12,471 nt of DNA from CAZPEV01 sp964585635 (GCA_964585635.1 CAZPEV010000092.1:1-12471), one strand, 5' to 3'; shown: positions 1 through 7,390, numbered from the stretch's first letter. Program-made: numbers and translations. The notes: a model not told the origin generated them from the sequence alone.

Positions 1-51
<51 letters not shown>

Positions 52-52
52 T

Positions 53-1012
53 TCAAAGATTCGCTGTCTTGCGGCACGTCAGGATCCAAGGGTAGAGATC
101 GAAGTCACATTGAGCCCGCAAAACTCAGAGAAATCTGATTCTTGGACATATGCGATTGGCATAGGTCAGGAAATCCGTGGCTATCGTCGGCCCATTCTAA
201 CTTATGAACGTGTAGTCAAAGGCTCAGAAGTAATCCTGAAAAGGCCAATTGATCACGATAACGATGATCCGGAATTATTGACACAAACACACCTTGAGCA
301 AATAACTGCGAATAAGGATTTCCGTAACATCGTGTCGTTATTCCAAGCTATATCATATCAACATCTTGTTCCGCAACTGTTGCGTCATCCAGAAGATTTT
401 GCCGGACCTGCCAGGAGAGAGGATCCCTTTGGCAGGAATTTTCTGGAAAAGGTTGCTCTCACTTCAGATAAGACAAAAGAAAACCGATTGGCGAAGATTG
501 AAAGGGCTCTGAAGGCTGTGGTTCCCCAGCTCGGTCAACTTGAGCCTCACAAAGATAAAAGAGGATTTCCTCATCTCAAGGCTAATTACGAACACTGGAG
601 AGCACAGGGGGCAAAACAAACAGAAGAAGAATTCTCAGATGGTACCTTGCGCTTAATTGGTTTGCTCTGGGCTCTGCTTGAAGGCGATTCACTGCTGCTA
701 CTTGAAGAGCCGGAGCTTTCACTCCATGCGAGTGTCGTAAGGAGGCTCCCTGCCCTCATATGGCGAATTCAGGAACGAGAAAAAAGGCAGATCATTATAA
801 GCACGCATAGCGCGGATATTTTGAGTGATAGAGGAATAGGCGGTGAGGAAATCCTTATGCTTGTTCCCGGCAGGGAAGGTACGGAAGTAGTGCTTGCTTC
901 ATCCAGAATGGATGTAAGGGCCTTACTTGAAAAGGGATTGTCGCCTTCTGATGTTGTCATCCCTTGGACAGAGCCGAAATCAGTCAATCAACTCACATTT
1001 GATTTACAATGA
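53..1012 (+). CDS. AAA/ABC-type ATPase (AAA_15/AAA_21-like), 5' truncated
   Basis: This is the C-terminal part of an ABC-fold AAA ATPase of the kind found beside TOPRIM nucleases in OLD-, RloA- and PARIS-like pairs. Visible elements are a signature-like segment (FSDGT, bases 632-646), a Walker B with catalytic glutamate (SLLLLEEPELSLH, 689-727) and an H-loop histidine (STHS, 800-811). The Walker A P-loop is absent, and the frame runs open to the left edge of real sequence. A TTG at 110 is therefore probably not the true start, and the N-terminus is lost. The stop overlaps the next gene's ATG (ATGA, 1009-1012), which implies translational coupling and a shared function. Sampled lines are about 42-53% GC, lower than most of the window, which suggests acquisition by transfer. 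The ATPase assignment is firm. The role, possibly anti-phage defence, is inferred from family context. Confidence 0.85.
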   Translation, partial: SKIRCLAARQDPRVEIEVTLSPQNSEKSDSWTYAIGIGQEIRGYRRPILTYERVVKGSEVILKRPIDHDNDDPELLTQTHLEQITANKDFRNIVSLFQAISYQHLVPQLLRHPEDFAGPARREDPFGRNFLEKVALTSDKTKENRLAKIERALKAVVPQLGQLEPHKDKRGFPHLKANYEHWRAQGAKQTEEEFSDGTLRLIGLLWALLEGDSLLLLEEPELSLHASVVRRLPALIWRIQEREKRQIIISTHSADILSDRGIGGEEILMLVPGREGTEVVLASSRMDVRALLEKGLSPSDVVIPWTEPKSVNQLTFDLQ

Positions 1013-1617
1013 ATTTCATTGGTATTCCGATCCAGCTTGCCGTAGAGGATTCTTTGAGTGAGTCCGTGCTACGGGCGATTATTCGGCATTCTGGCCGTGA
1101 TTATCAGATAGGTGTATGCTATTGCCGTGGAGGGTTTGGATATCTCAAGACCAAAATTGCAGGGTTCAATAATGCTGCGAAGCGGACGCCATTTGTTGTA
1201 CTCGCGGATTTGGACGATTCGGAGTGCGATCCCCTAATGATTAGGAAATGGCTACCTAATGGGGCCATTCGCAACTTGATCTTCAGGATGGCAGTGCGGG
1301 AAATCGAATCTTGGGTGCTGGCTGATTGAGATGGATTTGCCCGGTTTCTGCGCATCCCAAAGAGATTAGTTCCTACGAATCCGGATAATCTCAAAAACCC
1401 AAAGAAACATCTTATTGACCTAGCCAGAAAGTCTCAGATACGGGGGCTGCGCGAGGCTCTTGTTCCGGCCATAGGCAGTACTGCCCAAGTCGGTCCCGAT
1501 TATAATGGATCTCTGGCTCCCTTTATTAAAGATTCTTGGGATGTTGCTGCAGCATGTCAAAACTCCCCAAGCCTCAAGAGGGCATTTGACGCAATCCGCG
1601 CCTTTAAACCGACTTAG
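1009..1617 (+). pseudogene. TOPRIM-like partner of the AAA ATPase, interrupted by an in-frame TGA
   Basis: The frame from ATG 1009 encodes 106 residues and stops at TGA 1327-1329. The same frame then continues open for 95 more codons to TAG 1615-1617, so the intact protein would be about 202 residues. Both halves look like one protein. The first half has an early Glu (E13 in AVEDSLSE), a DxD (D67, D69 in VVLADLDD) and REIESWVLAD just before the stop, together resembling the acidic core of a TOPRIM nuclease. After the stop come DGFARFL and further conserved-looking segments such as VGPDYNGS. In the related proteins I recall, the interrupted position is arginine, so a CGA-to-TGA change is the simplest explanation. 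TGA is an ordinary stop elsewhere in this window. It could be a real nonsense mutation, a base-call error near the contig end, or readthrough. The family resemblance is from memory and no domain search was run. Confidence 0.72.
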
Positions 1618-1623
1618 CTGCTC

Positions 1624-1645
1624 GGGCCGACACGCAGGTCGGCCC
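1624..1645. repeat. REP-like palindrome (8-bp stem, 6-base loop)
   Basis: GGGCCGAC (1624-1631) pairs perfectly with GTCGGCCC (1638-1645) around ACGCAG. It begins 7 bases after the stop of the broken TOPRIM gene. No T-run follows on either strand, so it is not a typical intrinsic terminator. Similar GGCCGAC-type palindromes recur in intergenic DNA of many bacterial genomes, where they give rise to spurious small proteins containing ADLRVGP. I infer a dispersed REP-like element. Confidence 0.55.
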
Positions 1646-1748
1646 CTACCAAGGAAATCATTTCGATGAATGCAGAAGCTCTTGGCGGATGAAGGCGTTC
1701 GCAACGCGCGATTAGGCTGGCTTTGGTGGGAGTGACAGGAGTCATGCC

Positions 1749-1782
1749 AAAAGGAAAGGGCGGCTTTCGCCGCCCCCTTTTC
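1749..1782 (-). terminator. Intrinsic terminator after the malic enzyme gene, probably bidirectional
   Basis: A perfect 7-bp GC stem (1758-1764 with 1769-1775) closes a four-base loop, which reads GAAA on the minus strand. On the minus strand the stem is followed by TTTCCTTTT (1757 to 1749), and the hairpin lies about 30 bases beyond the malic enzyme stop. On the plus strand it is followed by CCTTTT, so it could also end transcripts arriving from the ATPase/TOPRIM pair. Confidence 0.78.
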
Positions 1783-1805
1783 ATCACAGCAAACAAGAAA
1801 GTGTT

Positions 1806-3257
1806 CTATTTGACCGCCGCAATCGCCTTCTCCAGCGCTTTTTCAATAAACTCCATTGGCGGCTTCTTGATGAAATCTTCTTCCATCAGATGATTAATCA
1901 GCGTCCGGGCTTCCTTAATGGACTTGGTCGTCGAAGTGAAAATCTCATCCCAGGTCAGCTTCGTCCGGGCGACACCATTTTTGATCGCCTCGGTGGCGAC
2001 GTCGGCCGCCAGCGTCCCGTAAATGTCTTCTTCCATCGTCGGGACGATATAGTCGGGACGCAGCCCTTTCTTCTCGGCGCCGCGGGCGATCGAATAGGCC
2101 GCCTCCAGAGCCATCTCATCGGTCACCTTCCGGGCGCGCACCACCAGCGCTCCCTTCAGAATGCCGGGGAAACCGAGCGAATTATTGACCTGGTTGGGAA
2201 AATCGCCGCGGCCGGTGGCCACGATCGCCGCCCCGGCTTCCTTCGCGGCATGGGGATAGATTTCCGGAACCGGATTGGCGCACGCAAAGACGATAGATTT
2301 GGGACCCATCGCCTTGATCCAGGCCGGCTTCACCGTATTCGGGTCCGATTTGGACAGGGCGATAAAGACATCGGCACCCTTGACGGCCACTTCCATATCG
2401 TCAACACAACCGGGGTTGGTCTGCTCGCACAGTTCCCACTTCCGATAGAATCTCTGGTCGGCCTTGATGTCGGCTCTTTTCTTGTGGAGCGACCCCTTGG
2501 TGTCAAATATGACCATTCTTTCGGGGTCGCCGCCGGCTTTGATAATCAGGCGGGCGATAGTCGTATTGGAGGCTCCCGCCCCGAGCATCACCATCCGGAC
2601 CTTGGAAATATCTTTGTTGACCACTTTGAGGGCGTTGACCAACCCGGCGACGGTCACACAGCCGGTGCCCTGGGCGTCATCATGCCAGACCGGGATGTCG
2701 CACTCTTCCCGCAAAGTATCCAGCACCTTGTAGCAATTCGGCTGAGAAATATCCTCGAGGTTGACAGCCCCGAAACTCGGCTGAAGCATCTTTACGAAAT
2801 CGATAATCCGGTCGGGGTCATGTTCCCCTTTCTTGTTCCGGCTGTCCATGCAGATCGCCACGCCGTCGACGCCGGCCAGATATTTCATCAGGAAGGCTTT
2901 CCCCTCCATGACGCCCAGCCCGCCGGAGGCGGTGACATCGCCGTCACCCAGAACCCGGGTCGAGTCGGAGACAACGGCCACAAAATTGCCGCGATTGCTC
3001 AGTTCAAACGAAGAATCATTGTTGTCGCGAATCGTCGTCGATACGACCGATACGCCGGGCGTATACCAGACGTTAAACCAGTTGAATCCGTACAGGCCGG
3101 CTTTCGGAATGGTCGTCATCTTGCCGCCATAGAAGCCATGCGCCAACCGGGACAGCTCTTTCAGGAAAAGCGTCTGCCCTTTGGCAACCTGATCTTTGGT
3201 AAACTCCTTGGGGAACAGTTCCGCAAGATTCTCCAGTTTGATGTCGAATTTCTTCAT
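1806..3257 (-). CDS. NAD(P)-dependent malic enzyme
   Basis: This cytosolic enzyme decarboxylates malate oxidatively to pyruvate, CO2 and NAD(P)H, linking the TCA cycle to pyruvate and supplying reductant. The 483 residues match the compact bacterial form without a phosphotransacetylase domain. Visible motifs are YTPGV (65-69), LGDGDVTASGGLGVMEGK (103-120, with the catalytic-type lysine at 120), NLEDI (166-170) and WHDDAQGTG (191-199) for divalent metal binding, the Rossmann loop LGAGASN (225-231), ANPVPEI (327-333) and GRGDFPNQVNNS (349-360). The ATG at 3257 has an AAGGA Shine-Dalgarno about 7 bases upstream. It stands alone, with a terminator after it and a 175-base leader before it. NAD versus NADP preference cannot be settled by eye, so I give no symbol (maeA/sfcA or maeB-like). 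Confidence 0.95.
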   Translation of the reverse strand: MKKFDIKLENLAELFPKEFTKDQVAKGQTLFLKELSRLAHGFYGGKMTTIPKAGLYGFNWFNVWYTPGVSVVSTTIRDNNDSSFELSNRGNFVAVVSDSTRVLGDGDVTASGGLGVMEGKAFLMKYLAGVDGVAICMDSRNKKGEHDPDRIIDFVKMLQPSFGAVNLEDISQPNCYKVLDTLREECDIPVWHDDAQGTGCVTVAGLVNALKVVNKDISKVRMVMLGAGASNTTIARLIIKAGGDPERMVIFDTKGSLHKKRADIKADQRFYRKWELCEQTNPGCVDDMEVAVKGADVFIALSKSDPNTVKPAWIKAMGPKSIVFACANPVPEIYPHAAKEAGAAIVATGRGDFPNQVNNSLGFPGILKGALVVRARKVTDEMALEAAYSIARGAEKKGLRPDYIVPTMEEDIYGTLAADVATEAIKNGVARTKLTWDEIFTSTTKSIKEARTLINHLMEEDFIKKPPMEFIEKALEKAIAAVK

Positions 3258-3281
3258 TTTATGGTCCTTATAAGGGTTACA

Positions 3282-3315
3282 TTTTCACAAATATGCTCGT
3301 TACTTTTTTCACAAA
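3282..3315 (-). promoter_or_regulatory. Tandem TTTGTGAAAA repeats in the malic enzyme leader
   Basis: TTTTCACAAA occurs exactly at 3282-3291 and 3306-3315, start-to-start distance 24 bases. On the minus strand these read TTTGTGAAAA twice in the same orientation, 25-58 bases upstream of the malic enzyme ATG. Each contains TGTGA, the half-site of CRP/FNR-family regulators, but as direct rather than inverted repeats. They may be regulator sites or part of a promoter; function is inferred from position only. Confidence 0.35.
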
Positions 3316-3327
3316 GCCTGGATTGGA

Positions 3328-3354
3328 ATTAAGGCAAATTTCCGCTCCTGTCAA
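3328..3354 (-). promoter_or_regulatory. Candidate promoter for malic enzyme
   Basis: On the minus strand a perfect TTGACA (3354 to 3349) is followed after 15 bases by CTTAAT (3333 to 3328), which matches four of six bases of the -10 consensus. The spacer is short and other -10 registers are weaker. A transcript would start near 3321 and contain the tandem repeats in its leader. Confidence 0.3.
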
Positions 3355-3432
3355 TAGGTAATCGCCTTTTTTGCGGGGGGAATTTCATGGAATTTCCGTC
3401 AAATCCGGTCCCCGGACAGCCAGCGCCAGGTC

Positions 3433-4158
3433 TCATTGATCCAGACTAACCAGCTCCCGGAGACGGCCGATTTCCTGGGAATTAAGGCGGCGCCATTGGC
3501 CCAGGCCCAGATCATCACAGGTTATCCCCGCGAAGGAAATTCGTACCAGCCGAAGAACCGGGTGCCCCACCGCCCGACAAAGGTGTCTAACCTCCCGTTT
3601 CCGCCCTTCTTTCAACTCCAGCTTCAGGTCGGTGAACCTGTCGCCCGATTCCAGCCGCACGGCGTCAGCCTTCCCGATGTTGCCATCCGGCAGGCGGATG
3701 CCTTTGGCAAACAGGGCCAATTTCTGATCGTCGACCGCGCCGGTCACCCGGGCATGATAGACTCGTGTCACGCCGTACTTGGGATGGGTCAAACGATGCG
3801 CCAGTTCACCGTCATTGGTCAGAAGCAGCGTTCCCTCGGTATCGAGGTCCAGCCGTCCCACCGGGTAGACGCGCCGGCCAACGCCGCCCAGCAGGGTCAC
3901 GACCGTCTTCCGATGGTGGGGATCGGACAGCGAGGTCAGATATCCGGCCGGTTTGTTGAGCACGATGTATTCTTTTTGGTCGACGGGATGGATTACTTGG
4001 CCATCAAGCAGGACCTGGTCGGTCTCTTCGTTCACCATCAGACCGGGGGTACCGACCACCTGGCCGTTGATCGCCACCCTTCCCTGGACAAGCAGCAGAT
4101 CGGCGTTGCGCCGCGAGGCGACGCCGCATTGGGACAGGAACTTGTTGATTCTGATCAT
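3433..4158 (-). CDS. rluB: RsuA/RluB-family rRNA pseudouridine synthase
   Basis: This enzyme isomerises a specific uridine in rRNA to pseudouridine. The 241 residues hold an N-terminal S4 RNA-binding domain (about 1-58, INKFLSQCGVASRR near the start) and the catalytic domain. The latter has LNKPAGYLTS (67-76), GRLDLDTEGTLLLTNDG (101-117, catalytic Asp104) and the C-terminal EGRKREVRHLC (184-194). The length and its position after scpB fit RluB, which modifies 23S rRNA, better than RsuA (16S) or RluF, but the exact target is inferred. The ATG overlaps the scpB stop as ATGA (4155-4158) with no strong Shine-Dalgarno, so translation is probably coupled. It is the last gene of the operon, and no clear intrinsic terminator follows. 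Confidence 0.88.
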   Translation of the reverse strand: MIRINKFLSQCGVASRRNADLLLVQGRVAINGQVVGTPGLMVNEETDQVLLDGQVIHPVDQKEYIVLNKPAGYLTSLSDPHHRKTVVTLLGGVGRRVYPVGRLDLDTEGTLLLTNDGELAHRLTHPKYGVTRVYHARVTGAVDDQKLALFAKGIRLPDGNIGKADAVRLESGDRFTDLKLELKEGRKREVRHLCRAVGHPVLRLVRISFAGITCDDLGLGQWRRLNSQEIGRLRELVSLDQ

Positions 4159-5066
4159 CGGGGATCATCGCCGGAATCGGTCGTCTCTCCGGAGACGACC
4201 GCCACCGGGTCGGGCCGGCCGTCATGCCGCTCCGATTGTTCCGGTGACGGCAGGTCGGCGTCATCCGGCTCATCTTCATCCCAGTCACCTTCCAAGTGCG
4301 GCGGAACCGGGTACGATGGAAAATCGGCCTCCGGCTCCGACCCGGCCTCATGGCCGGCATCAGACGACTCGGAAGCATCATTCATGAGACCATCGTCATC
4401 GCCGGGATTGGCTTCAGGTTCGGCGAAGTCGATTTCCTCGGGGAGTTTTTCGATGGCTGGTTCCAGACCCGGGCTTACGGCCCCTGATTCATCTGATAAC
4501 GGCAGCACCGTTTGTTCCCTGGGGGCGTCCGATTGGCGGATCATTTCTTCGATTTCATCCATGCGCGGCAGATCGGAAATGCGGTTCAATCCGAAGAATT
4601 TCAAGAATTCGTTGGAGGTTTTATAGAGCAGCGGCCGGCCGGGGCCGTCGGAACGCCCGGCAATAATGATCAGTTTTCGCTCCAGCAGATTGTGCAGGAC
4701 GCCATCGGCGGCGACGCCGCGAATATGCTCGATCTCAGTCTTGGTCGCCGGCTGCTTATAGGCGATGATCGCCAGCGTTTCCAGCGCCGGTCGGCTGAGG
4801 CGCACCGTCCGCTGGCGGCTCAGCAGGCGCTTTACCGGCTGCTCAAAATCGGGCAGAATGTAGATTTGGTATCCGCCGGCCACTTCGCGGATACGGAAGG
4901 AACAGCCGCAGCCCAGGTAGATATTGTTGAGATCGTCTATTCCCTGCCGAACCCGGGCGGGGGAGATATCGTCCAGCGCCTCGCTGAGCCGCTTGACCGA
5001 TACCGGCTCGGAGGAGGCCAGAATCAGGGCCTCGATCGTCGAATTGGTATTTTCTTCTCGGGTCAT
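4155..5066 (-). CDS. scpB: Segregation and condensation protein ScpB with long acidic tail
   Basis: ScpB dimers bind the kleisin ScpA and, with SMC, form the bacterial condensin that organises and segregates chromosomes. The first 180 or so residues are a standard ScpB made of two winged-helix domains, including ALILASSEPVS (13-23), LSRPALETLAIIAYKQPATKTEIEHIRG split over 90-117, and GRSDGPGRPLLYKTSNEFLKFFGL from 137 to 160. Most ScpB proteins end near 180-200 residues. This one continues to 303 with a Pro/Glu/Asp/Ser/Gly-rich segment (about 181-303, for example GDWDEDEPDD at 260-269) that looks disordered and strongly acidic. The ATG at 5066 overlaps the scpA stop (ATGA, 5063-5066), with AGGA about 11 bases upstream. 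Confidence 0.93.
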   Translation of the reverse strand: MTREENTNSTIEALILASSEPVSVKRLSEALDDISPARVRQGIDDLNNIYLGCGCSFRIREVAGGYQIYILPDFEQPVKRLLSRQRTVRLSRPALETLAIIAYKQPATKTEIEHIRGVAADGVLHNLLERKLIIIAGRSDGPGRPLLYKTSNEFLKFFGLNRISDLPRMDEIEEMIRQSDAPREQTVLPLSDESGAVSPGLEPAIEKLPEEIDFAEPEANPGDDDGLMNDASESSDAGHEAGSEPEADFPSYPVPPHLEGDWDEDEPDDADLPSPEQSERHDGRPDPVAVVSGETTDSGDDPR

Positions 5067-5860
5067 GTCTCGATCATTTCCTGGGGCATAAGGTCGGCAA
5101 CATCATCCTCCGGCACGGGCTGGCCGTAGGGCACCTGCAGCCATCCGGTGGGGTATACGCGCAATTCCGAGAACAGCCGTGACTGGCGGACGGTGATACG
5201 CCTCGTCCGCACCATTTCCAGCACCGCCATGAAGGTCACGATGGCGATCAGCTTCACCCTGATGTCGGCAAACAGATCCTCAAAGGTGGCATATTCCAAT
5301 TGCGATAACCTGGCCACGATAATCTTGACCCGGTCCTCCACCGTCACCGATTCATGGGCGACGAAATACTGGGATTCCTCGCGGAAGGCGGCCATGACGC
5401 CATGGAAGGCGGTCAACAAGTCAAATAGGGACGTGGACGCGGACAATACCGCCGGGTCGTTCCGGTGGCCGTTGGAGGAGAGGAAGACGCCGATGAGACG
5501 GGATTCGAACTCCCGCTTCTCCTCGAGGATCTCGCTCGCTTCCTTGAACTTTCGATATTCCAGCAGGGCCCGCGTCAACTCTTCGCGCGGATCAAGCTCC
5601 TCCTGGTCCCCGCTGTCGCGCGGCAGAAGCATCTGGGCCTTGATCCGGATCAACGTCGCGGCCATCAGAATATATTCGCCGGCGTTTTCCAGGTTGAGCA
5701 GTTTGAGCACTTCCACGTACTTCAAGTACTGGGCCGTTATCCGGGCGATGGGGATATCATAGATATCGATTTCATCCTTGCGGATAAGATATAAGAGCAG
5801 GTCAAGCGGTCCCTGGAAAACCTCAAGATCCACTGCGTAGTCAGTCGTCGCGGTCGTCAT
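5063..5860 (-). CDS. scpA: Segregation and condensation protein ScpA (kleisin)
   Basis: ScpA is the kleisin subunit that bridges the SMC heads and recruits ScpB. The family hallmark near the N-terminus is present (LEVFQGPLDLLLYLIRKDEIDIYDIP), followed by the helical stretch EYILMAATLIRIKAQMLLP. The C-terminal winged helix includes FLAVLE-like TFMAVLEMVRTRRITVRQ. I start it at the ATG at 5860, giving 265 residues, rather than the TTG three bases upstream, because this ATG overlaps the trpS stop as TGATG (5862-5858), a standard coupled arrangement. No strong Shine-Dalgarno is visible. The stop overlaps the scpB ATG by four bases. The length is normal for ScpA. Confidence 0.94.
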   Translation of the reverse strand: MTTATTDYAVDLEVFQGPLDLLLYLIRKDEIDIYDIPIARITAQYLKYVEVLKLLNLENAGEYILMAATLIRIKAQMLLPRDSGDQEELDPREELTRALLEYRKFKEASEILEEKREFESRLIGVFLSSNGHRNDPAVLSASTSLFDLLTAFHGVMAAFREESQYFVAHESVTVEDRVKIIVARLSQLEYATFEDLFADIRVKLIAIVTFMAVLEMVRTRRITVRQSRLFSELRVYPTGWLQVPYGQPVPEDDVADLMPQEMIET

Positions 5861-6831
5861 CAATAGTAGATCAGCTTCATGTTCTCCCGCACTTTAGCCA
5901 TCGTGACGGCGGCCCGCCGGCGGGCTCGGCCGGCGCCGTCCTTAAGAACATCAAAAACATAGTCCCGCTTTTCAACTAATTTTTTTCGCCTTTCGCGAAT
6001 TGGGGCCAAGGTCTGGTTAAGGTTGACCGTCAGCCGCATCTTGCAATCGACGCATCCGAGGGCTCCGCTCTTGCAGGGAGCGACGATATCCTCATGGCCG
6101 GGGGTATAAATCCGATGCAGGAAGTAGACCGGACAAATCTCCGGGCGGCCGGGGTCTCCCTTGCGCAGTTTCTGCGGGTCGGTAAACATCGTCCGCAGCT
6201 TCTTGGCGGTTTCCCCTTCGCTCTCGGCCAGGGTGATATGATTATTCTGCGATTTGGACATTTTCTTTCCATCCAGGCCGGGAATCGCCGGAAAATCGGT
6301 CAACAGGACTTGAGGCTCGTTGAAGGTGTGGCCGTAGACGGTATTGAATCGTTTGGCCAGATCGGCCGCCAGCCAAATATGTTTTTCCTGGTCCTTGCCG
6401 ACCGGGACTTTATGCGCATTGTAAACCAAGATGTCGGCGGCCTGGAGCACCGGGTACCCCAGAAAACCGTAGGTGTCGAGGCCGCTTTGCTCCTTCTTTT
6501 CCAGGTAAGTCGGGAGCCGCGTCAAGGTCGGTACCGTAATCAGCATCGACAACAGCAGGTGCAGTTCGGCATGCTCTTTGACGTCGGACTGGATGAAGAC
6601 GGCACATTTGTCAGGATCCAGGCCGCCGGCCAGAAAATCGACCGCCATTTGAAAAACCTTCTCGGCCAAACCGGCCGTATCGGCCGCCTCCTCGGTCAGC
6701 GAATGCCAGTCGACGATACAGAGAAACATCTCGTAGTGTTCCTGCAGGGAGACCCAATTCTTGAGCGCTCCCTCATAGTTGCCCAAATGCAGATGACCGG
6801 TCGGTTGCATACCGGAAAGGATCGTTTCCAT
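5860..6831 (-). CDS. trpS: Tryptophanyl-tRNA synthetase with a four-cysteine (Fe-S type) motif
   Basis: This class Ic synthetase charges tRNA(Trp). It has 323 residues, the usual bacterial size. It carries the HIGH-type motif in SGMQPTGHLHLGNYEGAL (6-23), GYPVLQAADIL (125-135), VGKDQEKH (144-151) and KKMSKSQNN (189-197, the KMSKS loop). The C-terminal half holds Cys233, Cys253, Cys260 and Cys263 (C-x19-C-x6-C-x2-C, with GCVDCK at 259-264). Thermotoga maritima TrpRS binds a [4Fe-4S] cluster through a similar cysteine set, so this protein probably belongs to that subgroup. It lies 11 bases downstream of the HNH gene and overlaps scpA by one base. Confidence 0.95.
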   Translation of the reverse strand: METILSGMQPTGHLHLGNYEGALKNWVSLQEHYEMFLCIVDWHSLTEEAADTAGLAEKVFQMAVDFLAGGLDPDKCAVFIQSDVKEHAELHLLLSMLITVPTLTRLPTYLEKKEQSGLDTYGFLGYPVLQAADILVYNAHKVPVGKDQEKHIWLAADLAKRFNTVYGHTFNEPQVLLTDFPAIPGLDGKKMSKSQNNHITLAESEGETAKKLRTMFTDPQKLRKGDPGRPEICPVYFLHRIYTPGHEDIVAPCKSGALGCVDCKMRLTVNLNQTLAPIRERRKKLVEKRDYVFDVLKDGAGRARRRAAVTMAKVRENMKLIYY

Positions 6832-6842
6832 CGCGGCTCCTA

Positions 6843-7352
6843 TCAGTCAAGAAAGAGGTATGGTTTCCAGCGTTGGTCGGACAGGCCGACGAAGCTCTGA
6901 ATAAACGTGATATGGTTGGGGCGGCGCGGGCTTCGAGCCAGTTTCATGCCGGCTTCTTCCGGCGGCCGGTCGGCCTTCCGGTTGTTGCACCGGGCGCAGG
7001 CGCAGACCATGTTTTCCCAGGAATCGGTGCCGCCGAAACGCTTGGGGATGACATGATCGACGGTCATCGCGCCCTTTTTGTCGCCGCAATACTGGCAGGT
7101 ATGGCTGTCGCGGCGGATGATGTTTTTACGGGTCAGGAGAATCCGTTTAAACGGAGCTTTGACGTACCAGACCAGCCGGACGACCGATGGCTGCGGGATG
7201 GAAAAGCTGACCGCCCGGACCCGCTGCCCGTCAAACGTCTCCACCACCTCGGCTTTTCCCAGAAGCTGCATGACGATTGCGCGGCGGACCGAACAGACCG
7301 ATAACGGCTCATAATTCTGATTGAGAACCAAAACATTATGATTTATCGCCAT
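6843..7352 (-). CDS. HNH endonuclease family protein
   Basis: This 169-residue protein contains a zinc-stabilised HNH (beta-beta-alpha-metal) nuclease fold. CQYC (Cys86, Cys89) and CARC (Cys119, Cys122) supply four zinc ligands, and the core reads VDHVIPKRFGG (98-108, His100) then Asn114 and Asn123. The N-terminal NHNVLVLNQNYEPLSVCSV is typical of a small HNH family that is widespread in bacterial chromosomes outside restriction loci, and whose role is not established. I chose the ATG at 7352 over a TTG six bases upstream: the ATG has GGTGA about 7 bases before it, whereas the same site would nearly touch the TTG. It heads the operon leading to trpS and the condensin genes, so it is probably a resident core gene and not a mobile element. 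Confidence 0.88.
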   Translation of the reverse strand: MAINHNVLVLNQNYEPLSVCSVRRAIVMQLLGKAEVVETFDGQRVRAVSFSIPQPSVVRLVWYVKAPFKRILLTRKNIIRRDSHTCQYCGDKKGAMTVDHVIPKRFGGTDSWENMVCACARCNNRKADRPPEEAGMKLARSPRRPNHITFIQSFVGLSDQRWKPYLFLD

Positions 7353-7390
7353 ATTCAATCACCGTGCCCGCCATCGGGCGCCAAGACGGT

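Noticed and set aside
1009..1617. TGA as selenocysteine or reassigned codon
   Set aside because: No selenocysteine insertion hairpin is evident just after the TGA, homologues as recalled carry arginine there, and other genes here use TGA as their stop.
1614..1796. 60-codon - strand frame containing ADLRVGP
   Set aside because: It covers the intergenic palindrome and terminator. The peptide is typical of translated repeat sequence and there is no family support.
1890..3332. 480-codon open frame on the + strand
   Set aside because: It is antisense to a malic enzyme with every diagnostic motif intact. Its translation is Arg/Gly/His/Asp-rich without recognisable domains, as expected from the complement of a GC-rich gene.
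3436..4626. 396-codon open frame on the + strand
   Set aside because: It runs antisense across the rluB-like gene and the acidic tail of scpB. Its Ser-rich second half simply mirrors the GC-rich acidic-tail codons, and no start signal or motif supports it.
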